Positions 50,401 to 63,027 of a stretch of 64,000 bases of DNA are shown piece by piece. Source of the DNA: Phylloscopus collybita (lineage: Eukaryota; Chordata; Aves; Passeriformes; Phylloscopidae); contig JAJNNQ010000009.1 in NCBI GenBank assembly GCA_027886175.1, forward strand, positions 20,123,501-20,187,500. Direction: 5' to 3'. The notes under the pieces are model-generated. The model did no database searches and had not been told where the DNA came from. It saw only the letters and a program-made list of their open reading frames with translations. The first letter of the stretch is position 1. Every line of letters begins with the position of its first letter. The position numbers and the translations under genes were made by a program.

Positions 50401-53400
50401 TAGTATAAAGGAAAGCAAACCTTTATAAAAGATTTATGCTTTGAAAAATAAACTTTCTAAATTAAACTTGGTTACTAATACTAAAAATCCATAGAAAGCT
50501 CAAGCTAGTGAGAACTTTTCTCTAAAATCTGGAAGGAAAAAAAAAACAGTGAAACACATTTGCTATTTAATAAGTAAATCAAGAATCTTTCTTAAACTAA
50601 TGGTCAGATTTATTGCTATTTTAAAGATGCTTCATATCTGGTTTTCTCTGTTCTAGTTCTTAAAAAATATCTATGTAAAAAATTTCAAGTCTCATTTACC
50701 TGGCCAAGCCATGCTATGTAAGATCATGAAGTAACAGAAAGGGAACCAATTCTACTGTCTCCAGGTTATGGACAAAGTGTACTGTTGTTCTACTCAGTGA
50801 TTTAACCAAGACTCAAAGACAAATTCTCCTACATCAACGTTCTGTAGTCGCTCACAGAACCTGATTTCCCCTGGAAAGAAAGCCTGTAAGGATTCTCATG
50901 TAAAAAAATGTTCTACCTGTAACAGCCTGGGAAGACCTCAGGATTTTTGTAGGCAGTTTAAATTATCATCTAATGAGCTTTAACAGTCCCAATATGTAGG
51001 ATGAATGAGTAAACAGTGGGAAAAAGAGACACTCTGAAAGCAAACATAAGTTCTGGACACCCATCAGAAGTGTGAACTACTAAAGGCTAATGGCTACAAT
51101 CTATTTGAAGAAAAGATATTTCAATCATGCTGTAATTTAAATAAATATATAAAGCCAAAATAGTCAAATACAAAGAAATTATCTGCTTTTAAATTAAACA
51201 TATTGTAAAGTGGATGAGGAGAAAAGAATGTAATAAAACTCATACACAGAGCAAACATCAACCTATTACTTCTTAAACTGTCTGCAGTACTGGACAAACC
51301 AATGTTAATTAAATTTTGAAAGAAAATCCTTTTGGTAGCCAAAGGTATAATTTGCAAGAAACTGTGTTATCACCAGGCACAAGCAATTATTATAGGATCA
51401 TTAAGGAACTGAACTAAAATAATTTTAAAAGGCAAAGTGAGTACATTTGCTTTAGTTTGCCTTCTGAGTTGCTGAGGACTACAAATGTACGTTGATCTTC
51501 AGAGGCATTTATAGGAAAAGGTTACAGAACTCTGGAACACCTATTGGCCAACATCTATCCCTCTCTCTCGGTTACTTAAGAGAAATCCCTTTCCCTATGG
51601 TAGCAATGAGAAGATCTCTGTCAGGACTTAATAAAAGGTTAAAGCAACCTTGACATAATGGTCTTGACCATAATGAACACACTATCTGCAAAGAGAGGCA
51701 AAAAAAATATTCAAAGATGTCATGGGATCTAAACAGAAATCATGGCTTAAGTTTGAACCATAAATTAGACCAGAATGGGAGTGCGTATAGAAGATACCTT
51801 AAGAGGCAGGACTCAGGTAAGGTCAGGTAGACGAAGTAAAATTCTGAATTGCTGTGAAAGTACAGGTAAGCAGGAAGATGAAGTTGTCTATTTGGCATTA
51901 CCATCTACATCCTTCTTGCTCATCAGTACCACAGATCATCATGAATTTCTAGTGAAAGGTGATGCATAACAGGAATACTCTCAAAAGAAATTTCAGCCCA
52001 GACAATAATTAAACCATTAAGCTATAGTTGTGGTAAGAGCTTAAATAGCAGGATATTTTCCCCTTAACTGAGCTGCAGATGGATCCCATTTTCAGTGGAG
52101 CCACAAGTAAAGCAGTGCAATCTCCAAACTGACTGTGAACCATTGAAGAAACTTTTTGTAGGAAACTACATAGAATAGTCTAGTCTCAAGAAACAGTGAG
52201 TTTGACAAATACTTCATTTTTTGACAGCACAGAGAATCTCTGTGGTTCAGAAGCAGAACTGTGTTGAAGAATCCTGAATCTTCCCAGGCAATCTTGCCAC
52301 AATAGGATCAGTTTTGCAAGTTAGTATATATTTTTGCAAACAATTCAACTTGGGCTACATTCAATCCATCTTTCAAAGTAGTCTGTTTCTACCCCACCCA
52401 TATATGGTTCAGCTCTCCCAATGTATCTTACTGAACCCACAAATTTCTCTTAAGTAGCCCAAATCTAAAGAATTTTTTAGGGCATTCTACGCTCCTAACA
52501 GGGACGTGAGTCAGTACTTTTTTTTCTATTTTTTTTTTTCAGTTTACAGTTGGCCTTAAGCAGAACTGAAGCTGTTCTAGTTCAAATTCAAGCAAAGTCT
52601 GATAGCTGACTCTCCCGCTAAAACAGTCTGCACTGGAAAACAGGATATAAAAATCAGAGAGGTGATATAACAGGGTAGGCCTATAACAAAGTGTCATAAC
52701 CAGTGAGAGATGCACCCCTTACTTCCTTATTCCTGCAGACACCAACCTCATCCCCAGCAGAGCTTGTAAATTTTTTCTTAAGACTTCTTCATCTGGAATT
52801 TGAGCTGTGGAGATGGTGGTAGCCTGGCAGCACTCCTAAGAACGCAAACCGCGCCAGCACTGTATCAGGGTAGAGAAAAATCATAGCAGTGAGATAAAAA
52901 ATCCTGTAACTTTTACCCTCAGATAAACCTGTATCTCCAGAGCAGTCTAAAACTACCCCAATACATGACAGCAAAAGGCACCCCAGGGGTGCCTCTGGCA
53001 GACAGAGCTGCAGGCATCCTAACAACTTGCCTTAGGCAGAATTGCCCAGAGCTCTTCACAAGGAAGAAACAAAAATCAGTGATATGGCCAAGCCTTCCCC
53101 ATTAAGGTAAGAAATCTCTGGGGATGTCCTTTCCCCACTGGACAGATTCTCAGATAACATTTGCAAAACTCTTTAATGCAAAAATTGCATCTCAACCCAA
53201 GTCACAGAGTAACGCTAAAGTCTCATGAACATGCTCTGTAGATCCCATTTGGTGAAATCGACCCCACACTAAAGCAGTCTCTGTTGAGGCACAACACCTA
53301 TTAGTCAAACAGCTTTTTTGAACTGGCTTCCCAAAATAGTACCTCAGAAAGAGATCTGTTTTGAGGAAAAAATTCTAAAATAGCAGATAGTATCCAGCTC

Positions 53401-54574
53401 AAGTAAAGAAAAAGGAAACAAAGAATCTAGCTCATATTTTTTTCTTGGGTTTTCACTTGCTTCCCGCACCCATCCTAATAAAACCCACACACAAAAAGAA
53501 CACAGACATTATGTTAAACAACAAACACAATGGTTACATGTCAACTTTACTCCTACCGATCATGATTGCAGAAGTCTAAAAAGGTAATGATGAACTTGAG
53601 ATTTACAAAGAATTATTAAGATATTAATCTTAGTCTTCTCTCTCTTACAGGCCCATACATAAAATACCGGTCTCCTATTTAACTTCATTTTGCAGATGAG
53701 AAACTAAGCTCTTATGAGGTTATTCAATAGCTTTCACATGGGCAGACATTTTTTTTTAAACATTGTTACTGATTTTTTCTTAAAAAATACATCACCTAGT
53801 TTTAAGAAATAGCACATATTCAATTACAAATCTCTAAAAATTACACTTTACCAGTCCTCAACATAGCACAGGAACAACAAAAGATGAGCAGCCATTAAGA
53901 TATTGCAACAAACCACATTTATTCTGCAGGTCTTAGATAGTCAGAAACGTGTAGTGCAACAATTATGTGTTGGATGTTTAGTTCAAAACTTTGATACCTA
54001 TTTAAAATAATTAATTTCAAATTTAATTGTTACTTCCCCAAATACATTTTACTCATGTTAACAATGTCATCGTTCAGTGTGCCCCTGTGAATGTGCATAT
54101 AAATTTGTGCACATGTATGTGTTTGTGTATGTATACATACAATGCCAAATTTAAACACATTTTATTAAATATCTTCTTTATTTTTATGGCCTTTTAACAG
54201 CAGTTATACAGATATTTTACCTGTTACACGGTTTTGAAATAGAACAAGTGTTTCTGTAGTCCTTAGAACCAATAAAAATATACAAACGATTTTCTTCATG
54301 GGTATATTCACTTCAATGCACAAAACCCTTCCACTGCTCCATTTATTCCATTAGTGTAGTGGCTTAAATGATGCATGAGGCTTTCAGCAGTGAATGTCAT
54401 TCTTAAGGTCCCAATAAAAAGATAAACAATATAAGAACCATAACTCAATACTGAGAAGGATCTGCAAATAAAAGTACAACTGTATAAAGTACATTCAAGT
54501 CCAGCCTGACAGAAAATAAAGCAATTTCTCCTGCCAGCATTAGGCCACACTTCAAATCAGCATTTAAGAATGTG

Positions 54575-54602
54575 TTTATTAACATTAAGCACCAGTTTTA
54601 AT
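54575..54602 (-). terminator. Possible polyadenylation signals of the minus-strand gene
   Basis: On the minus strand ATTAAA (54602-54597) and AATAAA (54580-54575) are the first such hexamers after the stop codon at 56674. If used, they give a 3' UTR of about 2.1 kb. Hexamers are common in AT-rich DNA, so this rests only on being first in line. Confidence 0.3.
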
Positions 54603-56673
54603 CAATACAATTTGAGTTCAGGCTGATATTCTTTCTTGAGACAAGGCCTCAATGATTAGAAGCAGCTCAATTACAAAAACAGTCAATTGTGCACTGGGAA
54701 AATGAAAATCTACAAACTTGCTTCCGTTTTAACAACTGCTCAAATAAGGTAGGTGCAAAATCTGAAAGACTAGACTTGCTTTGTCAGTGCTACATTCCAG
54801 AATAATAAATACTACTATAAAATATTTGAGTTTGATCTCATTTTCTCTGTGCTTCCTAGCAGAGTTGCCAGGTACATTATTTGAGTCACTTGTCCAATTT
54901 CTTCAATCAAACAAATTATTTTTCCAATTAAGCTGCTCCATGTAATCAAGAATGGAAGTAAACGATGTGAGAAATGTTACGGCACCTGTGACTACCAAAA
55001 ATAGAAGAGGGAATAAGTGAGCATACTGCTTCTATGCTTCTTCTCTCCTACTGTAAGAGATCTGGCCAATTCCAATCAAACACTAAAGGCATCAGTAAGT
55101 TCTTAAAAGGCTGGTGAAAATCTGTGCCAGTGTGACTAGTGAGACCACAAAAGGGACAGTAGCAAAAACAAGCAGATGCTCCTATTTATGCCTCCCTTGA
55201 AGCAAAGGTGCCATGTGAGCTCATTAGTGCTCTAGTCTGTTGGTCCTGCTGCTTAACCAGACAGCATCTACAACACCTGAAACAGCCTCAGCACAGAGTG
55301 CCTTTTGCCCATCCAGGTGTTATGGAACAAAGTAAAATCAGCAATCCCAAGGGTTAAGTAAAGACTAAAATCTACAAAACAACTGAAAATCATTTCATTT
55401 CTTGAATAGTCTTTGTTTTGAAAAGCAATGCAGAATTTTAAATTTAAGGAACTCAGCCTAAAAATCAAAGTAGCTGTACTGTGCTACATCACATCACCAT
55501 CTTCAGGAACTGCTACCTACATACTCAGAAGGCAACAAGCAAGGCTGTTCTCCCAATCCTGGGACCAGCCCTCACATTCAGGAGAGCAGTGGTAAAGTTG
55601 TAGGACAAGCATTTCCTAGCCTCTGCAAACAGAAGGGGGCAATTTACCTTTGTCTTCGTGGTAAAGGGAGTGGTACACCTCTTCCCTCATTTAGGATTTG
55701 GCACTTCTTAATTGAGTGTGTTGGCATCATTCTGATTTGTATGTGTAGGGACCATTTTTTCTTAAAGGAATTAATTTCTCATTTAAATACTAAATATTCA
55801 TTGGAGGTCAGCAACATTATTAGCACCAAGCAAGCTCTATCCAAAGAGCAATAGAAAAGCCTGCCTTTGTTACCCTGAGCTAAGCAAGGCCTGTTTAGAA
55901 AAGTACTTCAGCCCACTGAGATGGTGCTATTCTTCCAATTCACATACCCATTAGAGGTTGCTTTGATGACTTTTTTTGTCCTCCTCAATAGTCTCATTAC
56001 TTAGATGTCATAATCAGATGTACACCCTAGAGACACAGTTTCAAGATACAAGAATTAATACGTTGTCTCATCTACTACATTTCTTTCCCTTTTGATTCTT
56101 TCCTGTGATGCCTAGTCAGAGGACAATTCTATGGAAGCAAATACTAATTTTCTCATTAAACAAAAACAAAAGAAGAAAATCAAATTCAAATCAGATGTTA
56201 CTAATTTTATAGTGTTAGACAATTAAAAATATTGCAGGCCAATAGCATGGATTTCAGAGTATATCTTGCCTTTTAAAAATATGTCTCCACTATTTACAAG
56301 CTGGTACAGAGTATAAAAAGAGAAAAAGCTTTGACAGTTCTTAGAATCTTTTTATCAAACAAAATCTGAAACAACAACAACAAATTTAGACAAAAACTTG
56401 GTGTCTTTGCACTGCACAGAAAAACTTCCAAACTTCAGGAATTTTACCTAATCAGTTCTCCCAGTTCAGTCTTAAATTATAACATGGGTCAATACACATA
56501 TACAAAATCAATAGCCACATATAAACAAACTATATTTCCTTATTTCCTCTGCACTGTACAAACTACACACATCAAAACAGACCACTTTTGAATAGAAAAT
56601 AAACACACCTATATACATATATATAAAAAACACAAGAACATGTATTTAAGCATCACACTTCAGGCTCAGGAAA
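54603..56673 (-). other. Putative 3' UTR of the minus-strand gene
   Basis: This region lies between the stop codon of the terminal exon and the first polyadenylation hexamers. No transposon or ORF of note is seen. The UTR assignment is inference from position. Confidence 0.28.
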
Positions 56674-57024
56674 TCAGCTGGAGGTTTCATGAAGTGCTCT
56701 GTTCTTCTGCAGCACTGTATTTAGTTCCTGAATCACATTTGATGGCAATTTACTATCTAGCTCCAAAGCAGTTTTGTTTGTTTTGTTTTTATTTTTCTTC
56801 AGTGTCTTAGGTGGTCTTTGGTGCAATTCAGTCATCCCTGAGCCTGCATCATCCTCAGAAATCAAGTTTCGATGTGTTTTTGCATGATTTCGCACTTTAT
56901 CCTCCTTTCTTTCCAAACATTGTGCCACAATAGATGCCTTTTCTTTCAAGTTTTTTCTTCCTTCCAGAAGTTCATTATCATGATGTTCATCAAATCTTGA
57001 TTTTTCAGTTTGTGATTCTATATT
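56674..57024 (-). CDS. Terminal coding exon of an unidentified protein
   Basis: On the minus strand the tract ttatttctctttgcttgtttggcaag makes a strong acceptor, followed by 116 open codons and a TGA. The peptide starts NIESQTEKSRFDEHH, is hydrophilic and charged, and has a lysine/asparagine-rich stretch (about residues 80-95 of the exon: PPKTLKKNKNKTNK). It ends with a short amphipathic helix-like segment, SNVIQELNTVLQKNRALHE, before the stop. A frame this long is unlikely by chance in AT-rich DNA. It starts in phase 0, matching the phase in which exon 59283-59414 ends. The composition suggests a disordered scaffold- or cytoskeleton-type tail, but I cannot name the family. A 12-codon extension to a Met lies on the intron side and is probably not used. 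Confidence 0.6.
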   Translation of the reverse strand, partial: NIESQTEKSRFDEHHDNELLEGRKNLKEKASIVAQCLERKEDKVRNHAKTHRNLISEDDAGSGMTELHQRPPKTLKKNKNKTNKTALELDSKLPSNVIQELNTVLQKNRALHETSS

Positions 57025-59282
57025 CTTGCCAAACAAGCAAAGAGAAATAAGTTCATTCACACCATATTAAAAAATGTTTAGATTGCAATTTTGGCTCATT
57101 AGTTTCACATAAATTTTAAAGAAAAAAAAAATTGCTCAAGAGCTAAGACAGCTAAGTCAGTTTTAAATTACCACAATTGTCCTATTATCATTTAGTAAGC
57201 ATTTTTAGTGAGTAAATTCTCAATTAGTGATATTTCTGAAATTTACAGAAATCATGCACCATGCCAATGAAGACATTTATTTCCATATAATCACAATTTG
57301 ATTTTTCATTCTACCACAGTAGAGTAAATTTAGCATTTTACAGCAGATCCATATACTCTTAAAGACTTCGAATTGTTTGATGGAATGAATACAACTGTAT
57401 ATATTTCAGTTTTGATAATATAATGACTAAGCAACATGAATATATGACAGATAACTTTAAACAATCACATAAACATTTTCATCAGCTGTTAAATACTAAC
57501 TTATAAAGACTGGCTTCTTTTTCAATTTGCATATTGGTGGACTATTCTCAAGTTCTTAAGCCGTAGAAAATAAAGGTAAACCAGATGCTGCATCTAAATT
57601 TGCAATATTGTATTCTGTCTACTCAGCTGGTGGGGTAGTAGGTAGAAAATTCCTTTTGTGGAAAAACCTGGTAGTTCTAAAGGAAAATTAGGTCCTGTAA
57701 TGCTTCTTTCATGTGTGGCATCTTTCTTGACAACCAAAAGGTGGAGAAAGTTGAGGGAGACTTTTGAGTATTTTTGTATTTGCTGTGTGGAATCATTCAG
57801 TTTAACCACATTTTTTATGGAGTTCTTTATCCACAGCACATGAGCAACTTGTTCCTAGGAATCTTAATATCTCCTAAATGTTAAAACAAACATTAAAAAC
57901 TACTCAAACACTAGGGAGGAGCTAGTTTAGATACACAGAATTTTAGAATGGTTTGGGCCTTCTTGTAGGCCTTTCTTCTATGACCTATTTTAAGTCAGTA
58001 TGCTATTTGATTGTGCCTGAAAGAAAAGGTTTTTCCTCATTCCTCAGTCTTCTTGTATTTTGAAATAAAATCAAATGCTGCAGATACACAGCAATATATT
58101 TCTATTTCAATTAAATAATTCTATACAAGAAATATGCATATTTTAAATGCATCCACATGTGCAACACATGGTGTAGAAATAACCAAAAATTTTTGGTTCT
58201 ATTTGTTATTAGGATTCTTAGGTATGGAGTATTTCAAACCTTTGGTTTTACACATTTATCTTGCTAACACACAATAAAACTGCTTCAAACAATGGGGAAA
58301 AAATCAGACATTCGATAGACATTTGAGTAAAATATATTAAGATTAAACTCAGTCTCTGGGTATCTTTGAGCTTATAGTGGTTTAAGATTTTCTATGGAAA
58401 AAGTCAATTTTACCACTCTATACCTGAACCACCATCTCTGTTAGTGGTGATAAAACATCCCATATTAACTACCTCCTTTCAAAATGTTCTAAAATGTGCA
58501 AGAAATGATACTGATGCAGTCAAAGGACCAAGCTGTTGTTTCAACAGTTATTCACTGCTGCAGTCAGACTAGTTACCCCTACTATTCCCAAGTAGAACAG
58601 TGCTTGTCTCAGCTGGAAGTAAGGCAAGTAAGTTCTCCCCACAGGCATCAGTATCTCCATGTGGATACCAGAAGGCAATCTCAAGTTAATATGATAAGGT
58701 TCAGATATATCACTAGTGCACATAATGTAGTAACAAAGCTCAGTCTATTCAAAGAGTTCTAACTAAAGCCCCTTATTCTTCTTTGAGACTAATAATAGTA
58801 CAACTTAAATGAATCAAAGTTAGTTCCATCTGAGCTTTTCCATTATACTCACAGAGCAGATAACTAAAACAGTGCAGTTCTTTCAGACAGAAGAAAAGAT
58901 ATTTTAAGAAACACACGCAGGACAGTTTTCAAGGATCCTATTAATAATAAACCCCATACTGTAGTAATGTACATAATATTTCCAGCTAAATGTCTTATTT
59001 ACTCCTAATGAACAATCTCTACTCACAAAAAGCCCAAGCACAAATGAAAGTCCATTATGATTTACTGAACAGCCAGAGAGGTTATGCAAGTTAAGACTAC
59101 AATAGCGTTTTTTGCATTAAATTGTCCTAAATGTTCCTTTAATGACAAAATATTGGACGAGACATTGATAATAAGAGCGTCTGCATTTTATATTTATCCA
59201 GCTCTAGGGAGTTCACTATTACTGGACTACTTATTACAGCATTGTGGTTAGAAGTTCTATATCAAATTTAAACCCCACTTAC
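57025..59282 (-). other. Inferred intron
   Basis: A 2258-bp interval between the two minus-strand exons, starting with a GTAAGT donor and ending with a pyrimidine tract and AG. An 81-codon minus frame at 57594-57839 lies inside it and could be a skipped exon, but it has no convincing splice sites. A scrap resembling the CR1 3' end (tagaatggtttgggcc) lies near 57945-57965. Confidence 0.5.
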
Positions 59283-59414
59283 TTCTGTATTCCCTCTGAT
59301 TTTACAAGTGTTCTTCTCCTGATGAATGGGAATTAGTGGTAAGCCTCTGATCTTTGGACTTTTAGTTATGGACTGTTTTCTTGCTTTTCCAGCAGGTGGC
59401 CATATATCTGCATG
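59283..59414 (-). CDS. Internal coding exon, 44 codons, same gene
   Basis: On the minus strand the acceptor cattttgttcttcag leads into 132 bases that are fully open in phase 0, and the exon closes with a textbook GTAAGT donor. The peptide is basic and proline-containing (HADIWPPAGKARKQS, then SPKIRGLPLIPIHQ). Length divisible by three and phase 0 at both ends fit directly with the terminal exon at 56674-57024, giving a joint C-terminus of 160 residues. Upstream exons should lie at higher coordinates, perhaps beyond the window. A weak extra candidate donor (GAG then GTAATT) occurs near 59814. I do not recognise the protein. Confidence 0.58.
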
Positions 59415-59841
59415 CTGAAGAACAAAATGATTCCTTATTTTCCATGTGGAATTTCATAAATACACAAAATTCTTTGGTATGTATAACTCCTCTGGAAAAA
59501 GCTATATAAAACACAATACCATGCCCTCCTCTTGTGGGAGAAAGGGTAAAACAGTATGATCTTTAAAATTACGTTAATATTTTGTAAGTGCTGCACAGTG
59601 CTGAGTGAAAAGAACCAAAATGTCTCTACATAATTGTCATGTATCAAACTACTTCCTTCCTTAATATTATTCTCATTATCCTCAAAAAATAGAAAATATC
59701 ATCAAATGCAACATACATATTGACTTGTTTCACAATTTCAAAATTCCACAGAAGCATGCTTTCAGGAGTCCCAACAAAAATAAGTTTCTGAAATAAGATA
59801 GAATTACCTCAATGTGCAAGCATTTCAAAATATTCTTGTTG

Positions 59842-60577
59842 AGGTTCACGACCGAAGTACAGGGCACAACACAACAACCCTATGCAGCGCTACAGGCTGG
59901 AGCAGAGCAGCTGGAATGTGTCCCAGTGGAAAAGAACCTGGGGATGCTAGCTGTGAGCTGCTGAACATGAGCCAGGGTGTGCCCAGGTGGCCAAGAAGGC
60001 CAATGGCATCCTGGCCTGTGTCAGCAATATTGTGGCCAGCAGGAGCAGGGCAGTGGCTGTCCCCCTGTGCCCAGCACTGGTGAGACCACAGTTCAGGTTC
60101 TGTGTCCAGTTCTGGGCCCCTCACTACAAGATGTTGAGGTGCTGGAGCATTTCCAGGGAAGGGAAACAGAGCTGGGGAAGGGTCTGGAGCACAAGGCTTG
60201 TGAGAAGCTGCTGAGGGAGCTGGGGGTGTTTAGCCTGGAGGAAAGGAGGCTCAGGGGGAACTGACTGGTCTCTAAAATTGCCTGAAAGGAGGCTGTAGCC
60301 AGGTGGGGATTGGCCACTTCTCCCAGGTAATCAGCAACAGGATAAGAGGAAATAGTCTTAAACTGCACTAGAAGAGGTTTAGCTTGGATATTAAGAAGAG
60401 TTTCTTCCCAAAAAGGGTGATTAGACATTGGAATGTCACCAACACTGGAGGTGTTTAAGAAAAAACTATGCGTGTCATTCAGTGCCATGGTCGGGTTGAC
60501 AAGGTGGTGTTAGGTCATAGCTTTGACTCAATGATCTCAAAGGTCCTTTCCAAATTAATTGATTCTGTGATTCTCTG
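59842..60577 (+). mobile_element. CR1 LINE 3' fragment
   Basis: Plus-strand match to the avian CR1 reverse-transcriptase end and 3' UTR: ctgaacatgagccag, gtggccaagaaggccaat, gtgtccagttctgggcccc, gggagctgggggtgtttagc, and the tail gattctgtgattctctg that matches the CR1 terminal ATTCTATG-type repeats. It is 5'-truncated near 59842. It has lost part of the 3' UTR (the stretch normally between the gaacaggctgcc-type segment and ctggaggt) and carries frameshifts. It sits about 430 bp upstream, in transcript direction, of the exon at 59283-59414, in the opposite orientation. Confidence 0.9.
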
Positions 60578-62508
60578 AAAATTTGTATTAATAATTTGGA
60601 GAAGATAATTGCTTAACTTATGACAACAACATGTGTTATCCAAAACACAATCTACAATTATGCAGATCCGGTTTCAACAGTTGTCTTTGCTTTAGCTCAA
60701 CTGAAATAGGTCTGTTTGGGGGAAAAATGTGAAGTTTCACTCTTAAAAACAAGACTGGGAAGAGAAAGGAAATAAAAACCACATAAATTAATTAGTGAAC
60801 ATTTCAAATTTGAACACATGAGCTCACAGTCCTCAGGTAATATTAATGAAAACCAGAAAGACAAATTTGAGGACAAGGTATTTCAAGACTATTTTACTGA
60901 AAAATCATCGACATGAGATTCTGTGAATCAAAGAGAATATCCAAGGCCTACAGCTAAATCAGCACAACTTTGAAGGAAACTGGCAAGCCAAGACTGCAAA
61001 TCCACGAAGCAAGTCTCTTCAAGACTGTATTTAAAGAAACAGTTGAAGAGCTATGATCATACTTGCAGATGGTCTGCAAATAAAAACGGCATTACCTTAA
61101 AAAGCCATCAGAATCAGTGATTATTGATTCATGATGGCTGACTAGACATTGGAAGCCTTGGTTCCAAACTTACAAAAAGTATTTTATAGACTTATATCTT
61201 GATGGAGTAAAAAATTCTCACACATGGTGTGACCAGGGTGATGCAAACGTCTGTGATAAGCGTTCTCTCCAGTGACCATTAAGAACATTTTCTTCCAATG
61301 AAATGAGAAAATATTATCTGAAAGAGCAGCTCTTGCCAACTAAAATCAGTTTATTGTGGATCAAGTACAACAAAAAAACACAATCCAGAAAGTGATGGAG
61401 AAACTTTAATCAGCTTTTGAGGAAAACTGTCTGCCTTAATTCCCAGCAAGCCTAAGGAAACCATCCCTGTCCGTTAAGCAGCCTGATTTCCCTTTTCTGC
61501 CTGTAACATTTCTTAAAATAGAACTCTGAGAAAGTATATCAGAAATACTAGCAAAGTATTAGGCCACATAAAAAATGTATTTATTCATAGTTTTGACCCC
61601 TCTGTTCAACTGCACCTCATGGTAGTATAATGTGCCTCCAGCTGATCAAAGGCAAGGAACCTGGAAGGATAGTATTGTGTCCACCTTCATACCAATTAAT
61701 TACTTCCAATGGTATGCTATGCATGCTTTGAAAAGATTTTGTACAGAAGTATTACAGATTTCAATCAACATGCAATTCTGTGAATCTTGCTTTTCAGGAT
61801 GGTTTTACACAGAACTAAAGGAAACATTGGTCCTTCTTCAAACACAGTATGTACAGCTTGAAATGGAAGATAAATAACATCTGGGTTAACTTGATTGCCT
61901 TTATCAAAGTATGCTTGTCATTAGATTACAGCAGTACCTACATTTTGCTATTTATATATTCTGCACTGTTTATACTACAGGAATAAACATTATCAGACAA
62001 CAGGAAAAAATAGCAATAATACAACTATCCTACTGATATTAATTACTAGTAAAGCTTTACTCTGCTCATGCACTGAGGAGCGCAGTAATATTGGCTTACG
62101 TCCCCCATGATTGCACAAGATCATTAAATGTCAGTGTCTTAATACTTCAAAATCAATTTTACATTATTTTTCAATTTCAAATCTAAGTTATTCCATTGGC
62201 AAAGAAGATGTGCTGCCTGCAGTATCTCTAACACGTGTGTTCAAATGCAGTGACATCATACACAGTAAAAAACCAAGCTGACTTTCCTAAAGATGGTATT
62301 AACTTGAAAATTCTAACTAGAAATAACCTCAGTTGATATTTACATTTTTCTGTAATTAGAAATGGGATAATGTGGTAATAATTGTCTGCTGCTGTATGAT
62401 ACAAGATTTTTAGAGATCTTATAGCAAGCTTTACCAATATGAGGCATTGCATTCTTAAGATTTTCTCTGTAACAAAGCAGTAGATTGCAATAAGAATAAT
62501 ACACTAAA

Positions 62509-62541
62509 CTAGTGATGCACACTAAAGATGTGCATCATTAG
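62509..62541. repeat. 13-bp inverted repeat (hairpin)
   Basis: CTAGTGATGCACA (62509-62521) pairs with TGTGCATCATTAG (62529-62541), with one G-T wobble and a 7-base loop (ctaaaga). The following gcacatcatt partly repeats the right arm. Confidence 0.8.
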
Positions 62542-62750
62542 CACATCATTTCTCATGTACTTTATAGACTGACAACTACTGATGTTCAGAACACTGGCAA
62601 AAAAAAGAAACCCAAAGCATTTTCAGAAAAAATCAAGCCAAACCAAAAAATCCTTTTAGTGTAGTACTGTTAATTTGGTGCTTGTTCATTGGAAAAAAGT
62701 TTTAAAAATAATAGTATGAATTCATAGCAGTATTTTTTAATGTACGTGAC

Positions 62751-62767
62751 TTTTTTTTTTTTTTTTC
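62751..62767 (+). repeat. Poly(T) run, about 17 bp
   Basis: T run leading into tctcttag, so it also forms an acceptor-like tract. The sequence after it does not read as a convincing exon. Confidence 0.85.
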
Positions 62768-63013
62768 TCTTAGGAAAAATTATCCTGGACATTGAACAAT
62801 GGCTCGCAGTTCTTTATCTATATTGTTAAAGGAACACTCAACCTCTGCCTGAGCAGAATCCTAACAGACTGCCCTTCATTGTGATTTCATGTCAAAAGGA
62901 CTTCAACAGTTACCAAGCTTGCATGAGTTACTTCTAAGTTTCCTATATCAATAACCTCTGAGCCTATTTGCTGTGACACTGCTCATGTTATGCCCATGAA
63001 ATGTATGTCAGCT

Positions 63014-63027
63014 GTTTCCATAGAAAC
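63014..63027. promoter_or_regulatory. X-box-like motif
   Basis: GTTTCCATAGAAAC fits the RFX1-type pattern GTTNCCATRGNAAC. It is near-palindromic. It lies 3.6 kb upstream (in transcript direction) of the first exon found for the minus-strand gene. Function is not shown. Confidence 0.3.

Larger units (their letters stand above)
42963..54560. other. Long non-coding stretch, no supported gene
   Basis: No coding exon or transposon is convincing. It includes three long plus-strand poly(A) runs (44450, 46604, 47376). Segments with many TAAT-core motifs near 43.50-43.63 kb and 47.56-47.70 kb look like typical conserved regulatory DNA, but conservation cannot be judged from one sequence. Confidence 0.45.

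Noticed and set aside
57594..57839. 81-codon minus-strand frame inside the inferred intron
   Set aside because: There are no good splice sites at its ends and the composition is not clearly coding.
59815..59841. Possible 27-bp microexon in phase with exon 59283-59414
   Set aside because: The acceptor beside it is weak and abuts the CR1 insertion, so support is too thin.
59814..60488. Frames of 75-131 codons on both strands
   Set aside because: They come from the CR1 3' region, which has lost its reading frame.
62774..62883. Plus-strand frame after a T-rich acceptor containing NNGSQFFI, reminiscent of a cyclophilin core motif
   Set aside because: Only about eight residues resemble the family and the surrounding residues do not follow it, so it is most likely chance.
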